A stretch of 64,000 nucleotides of DNA from Streptomyces sp. NBC_00461. GTDB taxonomy: Bacteria; Actinomycetota; Actinomycetes; Streptomycetales; Streptomycetaceae. Positions 17,003-25,898 of this stretch are shown one piece after another. Position numbers and translations under genes: made by a program. The notes beneath the pieces were generated by a model, which had not been told where the DNA came from, did not search any database, and was given only the letters and a program-made list of their open reading frames with translations. Each line of letters starts with the position of its first letter. The first letter of the stretch is position 1. The stretch spans positions 4,063,001-4,127,000 of the forward strand of contig NZ_CP107902.1 in NCBI RefSeq assembly GCF_036013935.1. Direction: 5' to 3'.

Positions 17003-17405
17003 AGGCCATGGGCTCCGCATCGAGGTTCCGAGCCTATCGGGATACGTCCCCCGAACAGTGGAACGTCGGACCGATGTTGTCTTATTTTATTGACTTCTGA
17101 GGGTGCATCAGCCCGTGGACTGGGCCATCCGCACTTGCCAATAGCCTTGCGTGCGGCGGTCGCCCGCGCATGCGGAATGACGGAATTTCACCGCCCGAAC
17201 GAGGGTGCTCCACCGGTTCTTGACGTAAGCGCTTGCCCATCGCGGCTGTCAGGGGTGCCCGTCATCCCCAGGTATGACACGAGGGCCGGGGGTCCGACCC
17301 GAGTCTGCCTTCGGAACCGGAACAGCGGCTGACTACACGGCAAGGATCAGCCACCACGATGGAACACGTCCCTTCCACACGTCGTCCCGCGAGGAGTTCC
17401 TTCCC
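17003..17405. other. Intergenic region between bldA and ABC exporter
   Basis: This 403-bp region holds the bldA upstream sequence (A+T-rich block TTGTCTTATTTTATTGA at ~17078-17094) and the exporter leader. The 11-mer TAAGCGCTTGC at 17226-17236 is shared, inverted, with the thiolase upstream region and may be an operator. No gene or further RNA gene is apparent. Confidence 0.6.
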
Positions 17406-18233
17406 GTGACCACCACACCCGTCGCCGGCCGGGCCACCAGCACCGTGGCCGCACGCGCCACGGATCTCTCGAAGATCTACGGACAGGGCGAGACCCAGGT
17501 GGTCGCCCTCGACCGGGTCTCCGCCGACTTCCACCAGGCAGAGTTCACCGCGATCATGGGCCCCTCCGGGTCGGGCAAGTCCACGCTGATGCACTGTGTG
17601 GCCGGACTCGACACCTTCTCCTCCGGCTCCGTGCGCATCGGCGAGACCGAGCTCGGATCGCTGAAGGACAAGCACCTCACCAAGCTGCGCCGGGACAAGA
17701 TCGGGTTCATCTTCCAGGCGTTCAACCTGCTGCCGACGCTGACCGCCCTGGAGAACATCACCCTCCCGATGGACATCGCGGGCCGCAAGCCCGACAAGCA
17801 GTGGCTGGACACCGTGATCGGGATGGTGGGCCTGAGGGACCGGCTCGGGCACCGGCCCGCCGAACTCTCCGGCGGCCAGCAGCAGCGCGTCGCCGTGGCC
17901 CGCGCCCTCGCCTCCAAGCCGGACATCATCTTCGGCGACGAGCCGACCGGAAACCTCGACTCCCGCGCCGGCGCCGAGGTACTGGGCTTCCTGCGCAACT
18001 CCGTAAGGGAGTTGGGGCAGACCGTCGTCATGGTGACCCACGACCCGGTGGCGGCGGCCTACGCGGACCGGGTCGTCTTCCTGGCCGACGGCAGGGTCGT
18101 CGACGAGATGATCCAGCCGACGGCCGAGAAGGTCCTCGACTTCATGCGGCAGTTCCCTTCGGGCGGTCAGACCAGCGGCTCCGCCGCGCGGCCCCAGACC
18201 CCCGGATTCGACGCGAAGGGCCGTACGAGCTGA
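17406..18233 (+). CDS. MacB/LolD-type ABC transporter ATP-binding protein
   Basis: This 275-residue ATPase carries Walker A MGPSGSGKSTLMHC, the signature LSGGQQQRVAVARALA, and Walker B IIFGDEPTGNLDS typical of the MacB/LolD/FtsE branch that works with FtsX-like permeases. The start GTG at 17406 has GAGGAG nine bases upstream; residues 1-25 are an Ala/Thr-rich extension. Its stop overlaps the permease start as TGATG, so translation is coupled. A close paralogue is at 49438-50226. The substrate is unknown. Confidence 0.93.
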   Translation: MTTTPVAGRATSTVAARATDLSKIYGQGETQVVALDRVSADFHQAEFTAIMGPSGSGKSTLMHCVAGLDTFSSGSVRIGETELGSLKDKHLTKLRRDKIGFIFQAFNLLPTLTALENITLPMDIAGRKPDKQWLDTVIGMVGLRDRLGHRPAELSGGQQQRVAVARALASKPDIIFGDEPTGNLDSRAGAEVLGFLRNSVRELGQTVVMVTHDPVAAAYADRVVFLADGRVVDEMIQPTAEKVLDFMRQFPSGGQTSGSAARPQTPGFDAKGRTS

Positions 18234-20761
18234 TGTTCCGCACCGCCCTGCGCAACGTACTCGCGCACAAGGCCCGGCTCCTGATGACCGTGCTCGCCGT
18301 GATGCTCGGCGTGGCCTTCGTCTCGGGGACGCTGGTCTTCACCAACACCATCTCGGACGCGTACCAGAACAGTTCGGCCAAGGGCTTCGGCCAGGTCGAC
18401 GTCGCCGTGCAGGCCAAGTCCCAGGAGGACAAGGGCAACACGATCAGCAAGAGGCCCGAGCTCACCCAGGCCGTGCTCGACCGGAGCGCGAAGGTGCCGG
18501 GGGCCGCGTCCGCGATCGGCGTGGTGGGCGGCTTCACTGCCATCGCCGACAAGGACGGCAAGCTCATCGGCGGTGGCTTCCAGTCGCAGGGCGGCAACTA
18601 CTGGGGCGCCAAGGACCCGCGCTACCCACTGACGTCCGGCAGCGCGCCGCACGGCGGGAACCAGGTCGCCATCGACTCGGAGACCGCACACCGCGCCGGG
18701 TACAAGGTCGGTGACACGGTCCGGCTCTCCGTCGACGGCCCGGTCCTCACGCCGACGATCACCGGCATCTTCACCACGGACGACGGCAACGTCGCCGCCG
18801 GCGGCAGCCTCGCCCTCTACGACACTCCCACCGCGCAGAAGCTGTTCGGCAAGGCGGGCACGTACGACGAGATCGACGTGAAGGCCGCCACCGGCACCTC
18901 CCAGACCGCGCTGAAGGCCGGACTGGACAAGGCACTGGGCACGAAGCTGGTGGAGACCACCACCGCCCGGCAGCTCGCCGACGACCAGGCCGAGCAGATC
19001 TCGTCGTCGATGAGCGGGCTGAAGCAGGGCCTGCTGGTCTTCGCGGGTATCGCGCTCTTCGTCGGCACGTTCATCATCGCCAACACCTTCACCATGCTGG
19101 TCGCCCAGCGCACCAGGGAGCTGGCGCTGCTGCGGGCGGTCGGCGCCTCCCGCCGCCAGGTCACCCGCTCCGTGCTCATCGAGGCCTTCGTGGTCGGTGC
19201 GGTCGCCGGCGTGACCGGACTGGTCGCGGGCATCGGCATCGGCGCCGGCCTGCGCTCCCTCATGAACACCCTGGGTGCCACGGTCCCGGACGGGCCGCTG
19301 GTCATCTCGCCCGGCACGATCGCCAGCGCCCTCGTGGTCGGCATCGTCATCACCATGCTCGCCGCCTGGCTGCCCGGCCGCCGCGCCGCGAAGATCCCGC
19401 CGGTGGCCGCGATGAGCAGCGTGCACGCGAAGGCGACGACCAAGTCCCTGGTGCTGCGCAACACGCTCGGCGCCCTGTTCAGCGCCGCCGGCATCGCGGT
19501 GGTCCTGGCGGCCACGACGATGGACGGCTCGGACGGGCAGGCCCCCATGGGCCTCGGCGCGGTGCTGCTCATCATCGGCGTCTTCATCCTGACGCCGCTG
19601 CTGTCCCGCCCGCTGATCGCGGCCGCGTCACCGCTTCTGAGGGCCTTCGGTGTCTCGGGCAAGCTGGCCCGCCAGAACTCGGTGCGCAACCCGCGCCGTA
19701 CGGCCGCCACCGCCTCCGCGCTGATGATCGGGCTGACCCTCATCACCGGCATGACGGTGATGGCGGGCAGCCTGCAGAAGTCGATCGACAAGATGGCGTC
19801 GTCCGCCATCAGGGCCGACTACGTGGTCTCCATGGCGAACGGCAACGAGCTCTCGCCGGACGTCGACAAGAAGCTGAACGCCACCGCCGAGGTGACCGCC
19901 ACCAGCCCGCTGCGCAACGTCTATGCGCGCATCGACGGCACGGGCGAGTCCCTGACCGGGGTGAACGGCTCGGCGATCGCCGACCTGACCGATCTGAAGG
20001 TGGACAGCGGCGCCTTCAAGGTGGGCGCCACGCAGGCTGTCGTGGACGAGGACACGGCCAAGTCCCGTGGCTGGAAGGAGGGTTCGAGCTTCACCGCGCA
20101 CTACGAGGACGGGAAGTCGTCCCGGCTGACGGTCTCCGGCGTCTACGAGGGCAACGAGTTCATCCAGGGCATCCTGGTCGACAGCGGGACCGTCACCCCG
20201 CACATGACCGATCCCGGCGACATGCGGGTGCTGGTGAAGACGGCCGACGGCGCCTCCGGCACGACCAAGGACAAGCTGGAGAAGGCCCTCGGCACCAACC
20301 CGGCCATCAAGGTGCAGAGCAAGCAGGACCTGTCCGACGACGTCGCGAAGATGTTCACGCTGATGCTGAACATGCTCTACGGCCTGCTCGCCATGGCGGT
20401 GATCGTCGCGGTCCTCGGCGTCATCAACACCCTGGCCATGTCGGTCTTCGAACGCTCGCAGGAGATCGGCATGCTCCGCGCGATCGGCCTGGACCGCAAG
20501 GGCATCAAGCGCATGGTCCGCCTGGAGTCCCTGGTGATCTCCCTGTTCGGCGGTGTGCTCGGCATCGGTCTCGGCGTGTTCTTCGGCTGGGCGGCCGGCG
20601 AACTCATCGGCACGAAGATGGCGACGTACGAACTGGTCCTGCCCTGGACGAGGATGGCGGTCTTCCTCCTCCTGGCCGCGACGGTCGGCATCCTCGCCGC
20701 CCTGTGGCCGGCCCGGCGTGCGGCCCGCCTGAACATGCTGACGGCCATCAAGTCGGAGTAG
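18233..20761 (+). CDS. FtsX-like ABC transporter permease
   Basis: This 842-residue permease has an N-terminal membrane segment (MTVLAVMLGVAFVSGTLVFT), a large extracytoplasmic region (~45-250), a first FtsX core with three helices (~260-400), further central helices, a second extracytoplasmic region (~500-690) and a second FtsX core (~700-842, ALWPARRAARLNMLTAIKSE at the end). The duplicated core means one chain can supply the membrane part for an ATPase dimer. Such transporters usually extrude peptides or lipids or transmit force rather than import. It is followed by a 20-bp-stem terminator. Confidence 0.93.
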   Translation: MFRTALRNVLAHKARLLMTVLAVMLGVAFVSGTLVFTNTISDAYQNSSAKGFGQVDVAVQAKSQEDKGNTISKRPELTQAVLDRSAKVPGAASAIGVVGGFTAIADKDGKLIGGGFQSQGGNYWGAKDPRYPLTSGSAPHGGNQVAIDSETAHRAGYKVGDTVRLSVDGPVLTPTITGIFTTDDGNVAAGGSLALYDTPTAQKLFGKAGTYDEIDVKAATGTSQTALKAGLDKALGTKLVETTTARQLADDQAEQISSSMSGLKQGLLVFAGIALFVGTFIIANTFTMLVAQRTRELALLRAVGASRRQVTRSVLIEAFVVGAVAGVTGLVAGIGIGAGLRSLMNTLGATVPDGPLVISPGTIASALVVGIVITMLAAWLPGRRAAKIPPVAAMSSVHAKATTKSLVLRNTLGALFSAAGIAVVLAATTMDGSDGQAPMGLGAVLLIIGVFILTPLLSRPLIAAASPLLRAFGVSGKLARQNSVRNPRRTAATASALMIGLTLITGMTVMAGSLQKSIDKMASSAIRADYVVSMANGNELSPDVDKKLNATAEVTATSPLRNVYARIDGTGESLTGVNGSAIADLTDLKVDSGAFKVGATQAVVDEDTAKSRGWKEGSSFTAHYEDGKSSRLTVSGVYEGNEFIQGILVDSGTVTPHMTDPGDMRVLVKTADGASGTTKDKLEKALGTNPAIKVQSKQDLSDDVAKMFTLMLNMLYGLLAMAVIVAVLGVINTLAMSVFERSQEIGMLRAIGLDRKGIKRMVRLESLVISLFGGVLGIGLGVFFGWAAGELIGTKMATYELVLPWTRMAVFLLLAATVGILAALWPARRAARLNMLTAIKSE

Positions 20762-20769
20762 CCGTAAGG

Positions 20770-20812
20770 CAGTCGGGGCCCCGTCCGGTCTCACCGGACG
20801 GGGCCCCGACTG
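20770..20812. terminator. Perfect 20-bp stem terminator
   Basis: Bases 20770-20789 pair without mismatch with 20793-20812 across the three-base loop CTC. It serves convergent genes: the exporter permease on the plus strand and the methyltransferase on the minus strand. Confidence 0.92.
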
Positions 20813-20828
20813 CCGTGCTCGTACGGCG

Positions 20829-22124
20829 TCACGCACCCCAGGTGCGGGAGCGCAGCGGCATCCCCGACGCGCCGTCCTCCGGCGCCCTGACCGCCAGCAC
20901 CTGGTTCACGCCGATGCGGTTGCGCTCGAAGGCGAGGGCGCAGGCGGCCATGTACAGCAGCCAGACACGGGCGCGCCCCGGACTGGTCAGCCGTACCGAA
21001 CGCGTCCAGTCCGCCTGCAGGTTGGCCACCCAGCGGCGCAGGGTGAGCGCGTAGTGCTCGCGGATCGACTCGACGTCGCGCACCTCGAACCCGGCGCGTT
21101 CGAGCTGGGTGACCGTCGTGCCGACCGGGGCGAGCTCACCGCCGGGAAAGACATACGCGCCGATGAACTCATCGAGGTTGTACGTCGATTCGTCGCGCTG
21201 CGGCCGGCGGGCGATCTGGTGGTTGAGCAGCCGGCCGCCGGGCCGCAGCAGCCGGTACAGGTCCTCGGCGTACTCCAGGTACCGCTCGGCGCCGACGTGT
21301 TCGGCCATCCCGATGGACGAGATGACGTCGAACGGGCCGTCGACGACGTCCCGGTAGTCCTGCACCCGGATCTCGACCCGGTCGGTCAGCCCCTCGCCGG
21401 CGACGCGCTTGCGGGCGTACGCGGCCTGTTCGTGGGAGAGCGTGATGCCGACGACACGTACGCCGTGCTCGCGTGCGGCGTGGATGGCCATCGAGCCCCA
21501 GCCGCAGCCCACGTCGAGCAGACGCTGACCGGGCGTCAGGTCGAGCTTGCGGCAGACGAGTTCCAGCTTGTCGCGCTGCGCCTGTTCGAGGGTGGCGTCC
21601 GGGGAGGGCCAGTAGGCGCACGAGTACACCATGGACGGGCCGAGGACGATCTCGTAGAAGTCGTTGCCCACGTCGTAGTGATGGCTGATGGCGCGTTTGT
21701 CGGTGCGCTTGGTGTGCAGATGGGTGCGGGCTCTTCGGACCTCCTCGCGGGGCGGTGCGGGCGGCAGCGGCAGTCTCGCGACCTTCACCAGTCCGCGGGC
21801 GGCGGCCCGCACCTGCGGGTCCCTGAGCGCCTCCAGGAGGCTCCTGGCGTCCTCGCCGCGCTCCCACACCAGCGTCGAGATCAGGTCGAGGGCCGTGTAG
21901 AGGTCGCCCTCGATGTCGAGGTCCCCGGCGACCCAGGCGCGGGCGAGACCCAGCTCCCCCGGTTTGAACAGCAGCCGCCGCACGGCCCGGCGGTTGCGCA
22001 CGACCAGCGCGGGCGCGCCCGGCGGCCCGGCCTCCGAACCGTCCCAGGCGCGGATGCGCAGGGACAGCGGCACACCCAGCAACTGTTCGACGAGGCTCTT
22101 CAGCCGCAGCGCGGCGTCGGCCAT
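20829..22124 (-). CDS. Cyclopropane-fatty-acyl-phospholipid synthase family methyltransferase
   Basis: This 431-residue SAM enzyme adds a methylene or methyl group to unsaturated acyl chains. The N-terminal ~130 residues are the CFA-specific domain; KRAISHHYDVGNDFYEIVLG, SMVYSCAYW, LLDVGCGWGSMAIHAA (SAM motif I) and ISSIGMAEHVG follow, then NHQIARRP and the C-terminal HYALTLRRWVANL. The ATG at 22124 follows GGAGG. Members also include tuberculostearate-type synthases, so cyclopropane versus methyl-branch chemistry is open. Confidence 0.92.
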   Translation of the reverse strand: MADAALRLKSLVEQLLGVPLSLRIRAWDGSEAGPPGAPALVVRNRRAVRRLLFKPGELGLARAWVAGDLDIEGDLYTALDLISTLVWERGEDARSLLEALRDPQVRAAARGLVKVARLPLPPAPPREEVRRARTHLHTKRTDKRAISHHYDVGNDFYEIVLGPSMVYSCAYWPSPDATLEQAQRDKLELVCRKLDLTPGQRLLDVGCGWGSMAIHAAREHGVRVVGITLSHEQAAYARKRVAGEGLTDRVEIRVQDYRDVVDGPFDVISSIGMAEHVGAERYLEYAEDLYRLLRPGGRLLNHQIARRPQRDESTYNLDEFIGAYVFPGGELAPVGTTVTQLERAGFEVRDVESIREHYALTLRRWVANLQADWTRSVRLTSPGRARVWLLYMAACALAFERNRIGVNQVLAVRAPEDGASGMPLRSRTWGA

Positions 22125-22244
22125 GGCGCACACCTCCGTGAGGAGCGATCCCGGAATGTCCAACACCACGTAAACAAAAAAGGGGTGGCTGCGCAGTCCC
22201 CCAGCAGCGTTACAGCTGGGCAAAATAGGTGCAGCGGCCATGTA

Positions 22245-22311
22245 TCAGCCCGTCCGGCGTTTGAGGACGAGGCCGTCCAGGCCGAAGGGGGGCCGGGGGC
22301 TCAGCCCCCCG
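22245..22311 (+). repeat. Dispersed intergenic repeat, copy B
   Basis: It carries the core CCCGTCCGGCGTTTGAGGAC, then GAGGCCGTCCAGGCCGAA and a GC hairpin (GGCCGGGGGCTCAGCCCCCC). It lies upstream of the CFA synthase-like gene and downstream of ndh. Same family as copies A, C and D. Confidence 0.92.
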
Positions 22312-22317
22312 GGAACG

Positions 22318-22359
22318 CCGAAGGGCCTCCCGCACCACGGATGGCGGGAGGCCCTTCGG
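22318..22359 (-). terminator. Terminator after ndh
   Basis: CCGAAGGGCCTCCCGC (22318-22333) pairs perfectly with 22344-22359; it lies just beyond the ndh stop on the minus strand. Confidence 0.88.
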
Positions 22360-22381
22360 TTCGTTCAGTGACCGGAGGCGG

Positions 22382-23767
22382 TCAGGAGGCCTTGGCCTCG
22401 GTCTTCTCCGGCTTGGCCGCCGCGGGCGCAGGCACCGGCTTGGCCGCCTCGTAGAACTCCTCGCGCGGGTGCTCCATCGCGCCGAGGGAGACGACCTCGC
22501 GCTTGAGGAACATGCCGAGGGTCCAGTCGGCGAAGACGCGGACCTTGCGGTTCCAGGTCGGCATGGCCAGACCGTGGTAGCCGCGGTGCATGTACCAGGC
22601 GAGACGGCCCTTGAGCTTGATCTTCATCTTGCCCATGACGATCATTGCGACGCCCTTGTGCAGGCCCAGACCCGCGACGGCGCCCTTGTTGCCGTGGCTG
22701 TAGTCCTTCTGCGGGAAGCCCCGCATGCCGGAGATCACGTTGTCGCCGAGGACCTTGGCCTGACGCAGCGCGTGCTGGGCGTTCGGCGGGCACCAGGCGT
22801 TCTCGTTGCCCGCCTTGCGGCCGACGAGGTCCGGGACCTGGGCGTTGTCGCCGGCGGCCCAGATGTAGTCGGTGCCCTGGACCTGGAGGGTCGGGGCGCA
22901 GTCGACGTGACCGCGGGGGCCCAGCGGCAGGCCGTAGCGGGACAGCACCGGGTTCGGCTTGACGCCCGCCGTCCACACGATGGTGTTGGAGTCGACCTCG
23001 AGGCCGTTCTTCAGGACGACGTGGCCGTCGACGCAGGAGTCCATCGAGGTGGAGAGGTAGATCTCCACGCCGCGGCTCTCCAGGTGCTCCTTGCCGTAGG
23101 CGCCCAGCTTCGGGCCGACCTCGGGAAGGATCTTGTCGGCGGCGTCGACGAGGATGAAGCGCATGTCCTCGCGGGACACGTTCTTGTAGTACTTGGCCGC
23201 GTCGCGGGCCAGGTCCTCGACCTCGCCGATCGTCTCGGCGCCCGCGAAGCCGCCGCCGATGAAGACGAAGGTGAGCGCCTTGCGGCGGATCTCCTCGTCC
23301 TTCGTGGAGTCGGCCTTGTCGAGCTGCTCAAGGACGTGGTTGCGCAGGCCGATGGCCTCCTCGACGCCCTTCATGCCGATGCCCTGCTCGGCGAGGCCGG
23401 GGATCGGGAAGGTGCGGGAGACCGCGCCGAGCGCGATCACCAGGTAGTCGAAGGGCAGCTCGTACGCCTCGCCGACCAGCGGGGCGATCGAGGCGACCTT
23501 GCGGTCCTGGTCGATGGTGGTGACCCGACCGGTGAGAACCTCCGCCTTCGGCAGCACGCGTCGCAACGGGACGACGACGTGGCGCGGGGAGATGTTGCCG
23601 GCGGCGGCTTCGGGGAGGAAGGGCTGGTAGGTCATGTACGACCGGGGGTCGACGACCGTGACGGTCGCCTCGCCGTAGCGCATCTTCTTCTGGATACGCC
23701 GAGCTGCGTACAGGCCTACGTACCCACCGCCTACTACGAGGATCCTGGGACGCTCCGTGGTGCTCAT
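22382..23767 (-). CDS. ndh: Type II NADH dehydrogenase (NDH-2)
   Basis: The 461-residue single-subunit flavoenzyme passes electrons from NADH to menaquinone without pumping protons. The FAD motif ILVVGGGYVGLYAARRI is at the N-terminus, the NADH motif VFIGGGFAGAETIGEVEDLA near residue 170-190, and the quinone-side IWAAGDNAQVPD and AQHALRQAKVLGDNV motifs follow. A membrane-associating C-terminal region with basic residues and an Ala/Pro/Lys tail ends the protein. The long upstream region carries two Rex-like operators, matching redox control of NDH-2 known in Streptomyces. Confidence 0.94.
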   Translation of the reverse strand: MSTTERPRILVVGGGYVGLYAARRIQKKMRYGEATVTVVDPRSYMTYQPFLPEAAAGNISPRHVVVPLRRVLPKAEVLTGRVTTIDQDRKVASIAPLVGEAYELPFDYLVIALGAVSRTFPIPGLAEQGIGMKGVEEAIGLRNHVLEQLDKADSTKDEEIRRKALTFVFIGGGFAGAETIGEVEDLARDAAKYYKNVSREDMRFILVDAADKILPEVGPKLGAYGKEHLESRGVEIYLSTSMDSCVDGHVVLKNGLEVDSNTIVWTAGVKPNPVLSRYGLPLGPRGHVDCAPTLQVQGTDYIWAAGDNAQVPDLVGRKAGNENAWCPPNAQHALRQAKVLGDNVISGMRGFPQKDYSHGNKGAVAGLGLHKGVAMIVMGKMKIKLKGRLAWYMHRGYHGLAMPTWNRKVRVFADWTLGMFLKREVVSLGAMEHPREEFYEAAKPVPAPAAAKPEKTEAKAS

Positions 23768-24007
23768 GCCATCGAGTATCCACCCGCCTCAGGGGGGTCG
23801 CTCGTGCGCCCCTTCACAAGCTCTTGCAGGGGGTGTGTTATCCTCCGCGACTCACATGCCACAGGCCTCGGCAGGGCGGGTGGCTCCGGGAGCGGTACGT
23901 CCCGTTGTCAATGCCGCGTGAGCTGCCTCTCCGGGTCCAGAAGGTGGCCGTGAGACCCTCCGGAACACCCCCGCGGAAGGCCCTCTCGCGACCCTCTCAC
24001 CTGCCCC

Positions 24008-24025
24008 TATTGAACGCGTTCAAGG
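24008..24025. promoter_or_regulatory. Rex-like operator 1
   Basis: The palindrome TTGAACGCGTTCAA is centred at 24016. Its 12-base centre, TGAACGCGTTCA, matches the core of the Streptomyces Rex operator as I recall it (TGTGAACGCGTTCACA); the outermost bases differ. Confidence 0.55.
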
Positions 24026-24087
24026 GCCTGTTGACCCCCGGAAGGTCCAACGGGGCGCTCTTTCGTGCTTCCACCGGGCGGAATTCC

Positions 24088-24105
24088 TTGTGAAGAACTT
24101 CACGA
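24088..24105. promoter_or_regulatory. Rex-like operator 2
   Basis: TTGTGAA-GAAC-TTCACGA has the TTGTGAA-N4-TTCACAA layout of the Streptomyces Rex site with one half-site mismatch. Rex releases such sites when NADH/NAD is high. It is 80 bp from site 1. Confidence 0.6.
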
Positions 24106-24212
24106 ACTTTCCCGGCGGCGTGTCGCCGAAGGGCCCCGAAAGGCCCCACGGCCGCGCTCATACGCTATCCGACCTGCTCGTCCGAGAGCTACTGATCGGT
24201 AACGAAGGAGAC

Positions 24213-25154
24213 CTAAGCCACCGACCACGCGATGCCGTCGAGGATGTCGTGCTCGCTCACCACGACCTCCTCCGCCCCGGTCCGCTCCATGATCGAGAGC
24301 AGTACGAGGGCCCCCGCCGCGATGACGTCGACGCGCCCCGGGTGCATGGAGGGGACGGCTGCCCGCTCGGCGTGGGTGGAGTGAAGCAGCCACTCGGTGA
24401 TCTCGCGGACCTTGTCGTGCGGGACACGGGAGTGGTGGATGCGCCGCGAGTCGTACTCGGGCAGTTCCTGCGCGATCGCCGAGATCGTCGTGACCGACCC
24501 GGCGAGCCCGACCAGCGTGCGCGCCTCGCTGAGCGGAACCGTCTCCTCGGCGACATCGAGGGCCCGCTCGATGTCGGCCCGCATCGCCGCGATCTGCTCG
24601 TCGGTCGGCGGGTCGGTGACGGCGCCCTCCCGCACCAGGTGCCGCTCGGTCATCCGCACACAGCCGACGTCGACCGAGCGCGCCGCGCGCACGTGCTCCT
24701 CGCCCACGACGAACTCGGTCGAGCCGCCGCCGATATCCACGACGAGATACGGCTTGGCGAGGTGGTCGCTGCCCGTCAGTTCCCTGGTCGCGCCGGTGAA
24801 GGAGAACTCGGCCTCCTGGTCGCCGGAGATGACCTCGGGTTCGACGCCGAGGATGTCGAGCACGCCGCGCACGAACTCGTCGCGGTTGTCGGCATCCCGG
24901 GAGGCCGAGGTGGCCACGAAGCGCAGTCGCTCGGCGCCGTGCTCCTTGATGATCGCGGCGTACTCACGGCAGGCGGCGAACGTCCGCTCCAGCGCCTCGG
25001 GGGCGAGCCGCCCGGTCCGGTCGACGCCCTGTCCGAGCCGCACGATGGTCATGCGCCGGTCCAGATCGACCAGTTCACCGGTGTCCGGGTCCGCGTCGGC
25101 GACGAGGAGACGGATGGAGTTGGTACCGCAGTCGATGGCAGCGACCCGGGTCAT
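24213..25154 (-). CDS. Ppx/GppA family exopolyphosphatase
   Basis: This 313-residue ASKHA-fold enzyme hydrolyses polyphosphate or pppGpp. The phosphate-1 loop is AAIDCGTNSIRLLVAD at the N-terminus, the second is VVDIGGGSTEFVVG (~residue 140-153), and the adenosine-type motif GLAGSVTTISAIA follows near 225. It lacks the C-terminal HD-like domain of E. coli Ppx, as in the short actinobacterial Ppx1. ATG 25154 was chosen because the family begins MTRVAAIDCGTNS; its ribosome site is weak. Confidence 0.9.
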   Translation of the reverse strand: MTRVAAIDCGTNSIRLLVADADPDTGELVDLDRRMTIVRLGQGVDRTGRLAPEALERTFAACREYAAIIKEHGAERLRFVATSASRDADNRDEFVRGVLDILGVEPEVISGDQEAEFSFTGATRELTGSDHLAKPYLVVDIGGGSTEFVVGEEHVRAARSVDVGCVRMTERHLVREGAVTDPPTDEQIAAMRADIERALDVAEETVPLSEARTLVGLAGSVTTISAIAQELPEYDSRRIHHSRVPHDKVREITEWLLHSTHAERAAVPSMHPGRVDVIAAGALVLLSIMERTGAEEVVVSEHDILDGIAWSVA

Positions 25155-25239
25155 GGTGTGAGCCCTTCTGCGTGAGCTTTTGAACGCCGGCCAGGTGTCT
25201 TCAGACCGACCGGCACTTGAGAACACCGGTCAGGCATCG

Positions 25240-25310
25240 TCAGCCCGTCCGGCGTTTGAGGACGAGGCCGTTCAGGCCGAATCGGGGGTCCGGGGGCGCA
25301 GCCCCGGGGG
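25240..25310 (+). repeat. Dispersed intergenic repeat, copy C
   Basis: It has the same core, CCCGTCCGGCGTTTGAGGAC, then GAGGCCGTTCAGGCCGAAT and the hairpin GGGGGTCCGGGGGC...GCCCCGGGGG. It lies in the 189-bp gap between the DUF501 gene and the Ppx/GppA gene. Confidence 0.92.
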
Positions 25311-25343
25311 GTCGCTGCCCCGGGGACGCGATGGCACCACCGG

Positions 25344-25874
25344 TCACTCCTCGGCTGCACCCGGCGGCACAACACACGGCCCCTTGAGCCACCACTCCGG
25401 CAGCATCGCCAGTGCCTCGTCGCCGAGGGGGTTCACGCCAGGCCCCGCGGCCAGAGAGTGCCCCACCAGCACGTGCAGACACTTCACCCGGTCCGGCATG
25501 CCACCGGCGCTCGGGAACCCCTCCAGCACCTCGATCTCGTCCCGGCGCCGGATGTAGTCCTCATGCGCGGAGCGATACGCGGCGGCAAGTTCCGGATCGG
25601 ACTGCAGCCGCTCCGTCATCTCCTTCATGACGCCGTTCGCCTCCAGCGTGCCGATCGCCGAGGCGGCGCGCGGGCACGTCAGGTAGTACGTCGTCGGGAA
25701 GGGCGTGCCGTCGGGCAGGCGCGGCGCCGTCTCGACGACGTCCGGCTGACCGCAGGGGCAGCGGTGCGCGATGGCGCGCAGCCCGCGCGGCGGCCGCCCT
25801 AGCTGCTGCTTGAAGGCCTCGACGTCCGCGTCGGTGGGCTCGGTGCGCGGGGTGGGCGGCGGGGGCGTTTCCAT
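25344..25874 (-). CDS. DUF501 protein
   Basis: This 176-residue soluble protein of the DUF501 family has the family signatures LGRPPRGLRAIAHRCPCG (two-Cys knuckle), PFPTTYYLTCPRAASAIGTL and the C-terminal PDRVKCLHVLVGHSLAAGPG with NPLGDEAL. The conserved Cys residues suggest metal binding. The family is almost always between the divIC-like and ppx-like genes in actinobacteria, as here. Its function is unknown. Confidence 0.92.
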   Translation of the reverse strand: METPPPPTPRTEPTDADVEAFKQQLGRPPRGLRAIAHRCPCGQPDVVETAPRLPDGTPFPTTYYLTCPRAASAIGTLEANGVMKEMTERLQSDPELAAAYRSAHEDYIRRRDEIEVLEGFPSAGGMPDRVKCLHVLVGHSLAAGPGVNPLGDEALAMLPEWWLKGPCVVPPGAAEE

Positions 25875-25898
25875 GCCTGTACTGAATTCCTCTGTCGG

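Larger units (their letters stand above)
23768..24212. other. Long ndh leader/promoter region
   Basis: This 445-bp gene-free stretch lies upstream of ndh and downstream of the Ppx/GppA gene. It contains the two Rex-like sites described separately at 24008-24025 and 24088-24105. No open frame with coding bias was seen. If the sites act on ndh, its mRNA has a leader of more than 200 bases or a second promoter nearer the gene. Confidence 0.6.
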
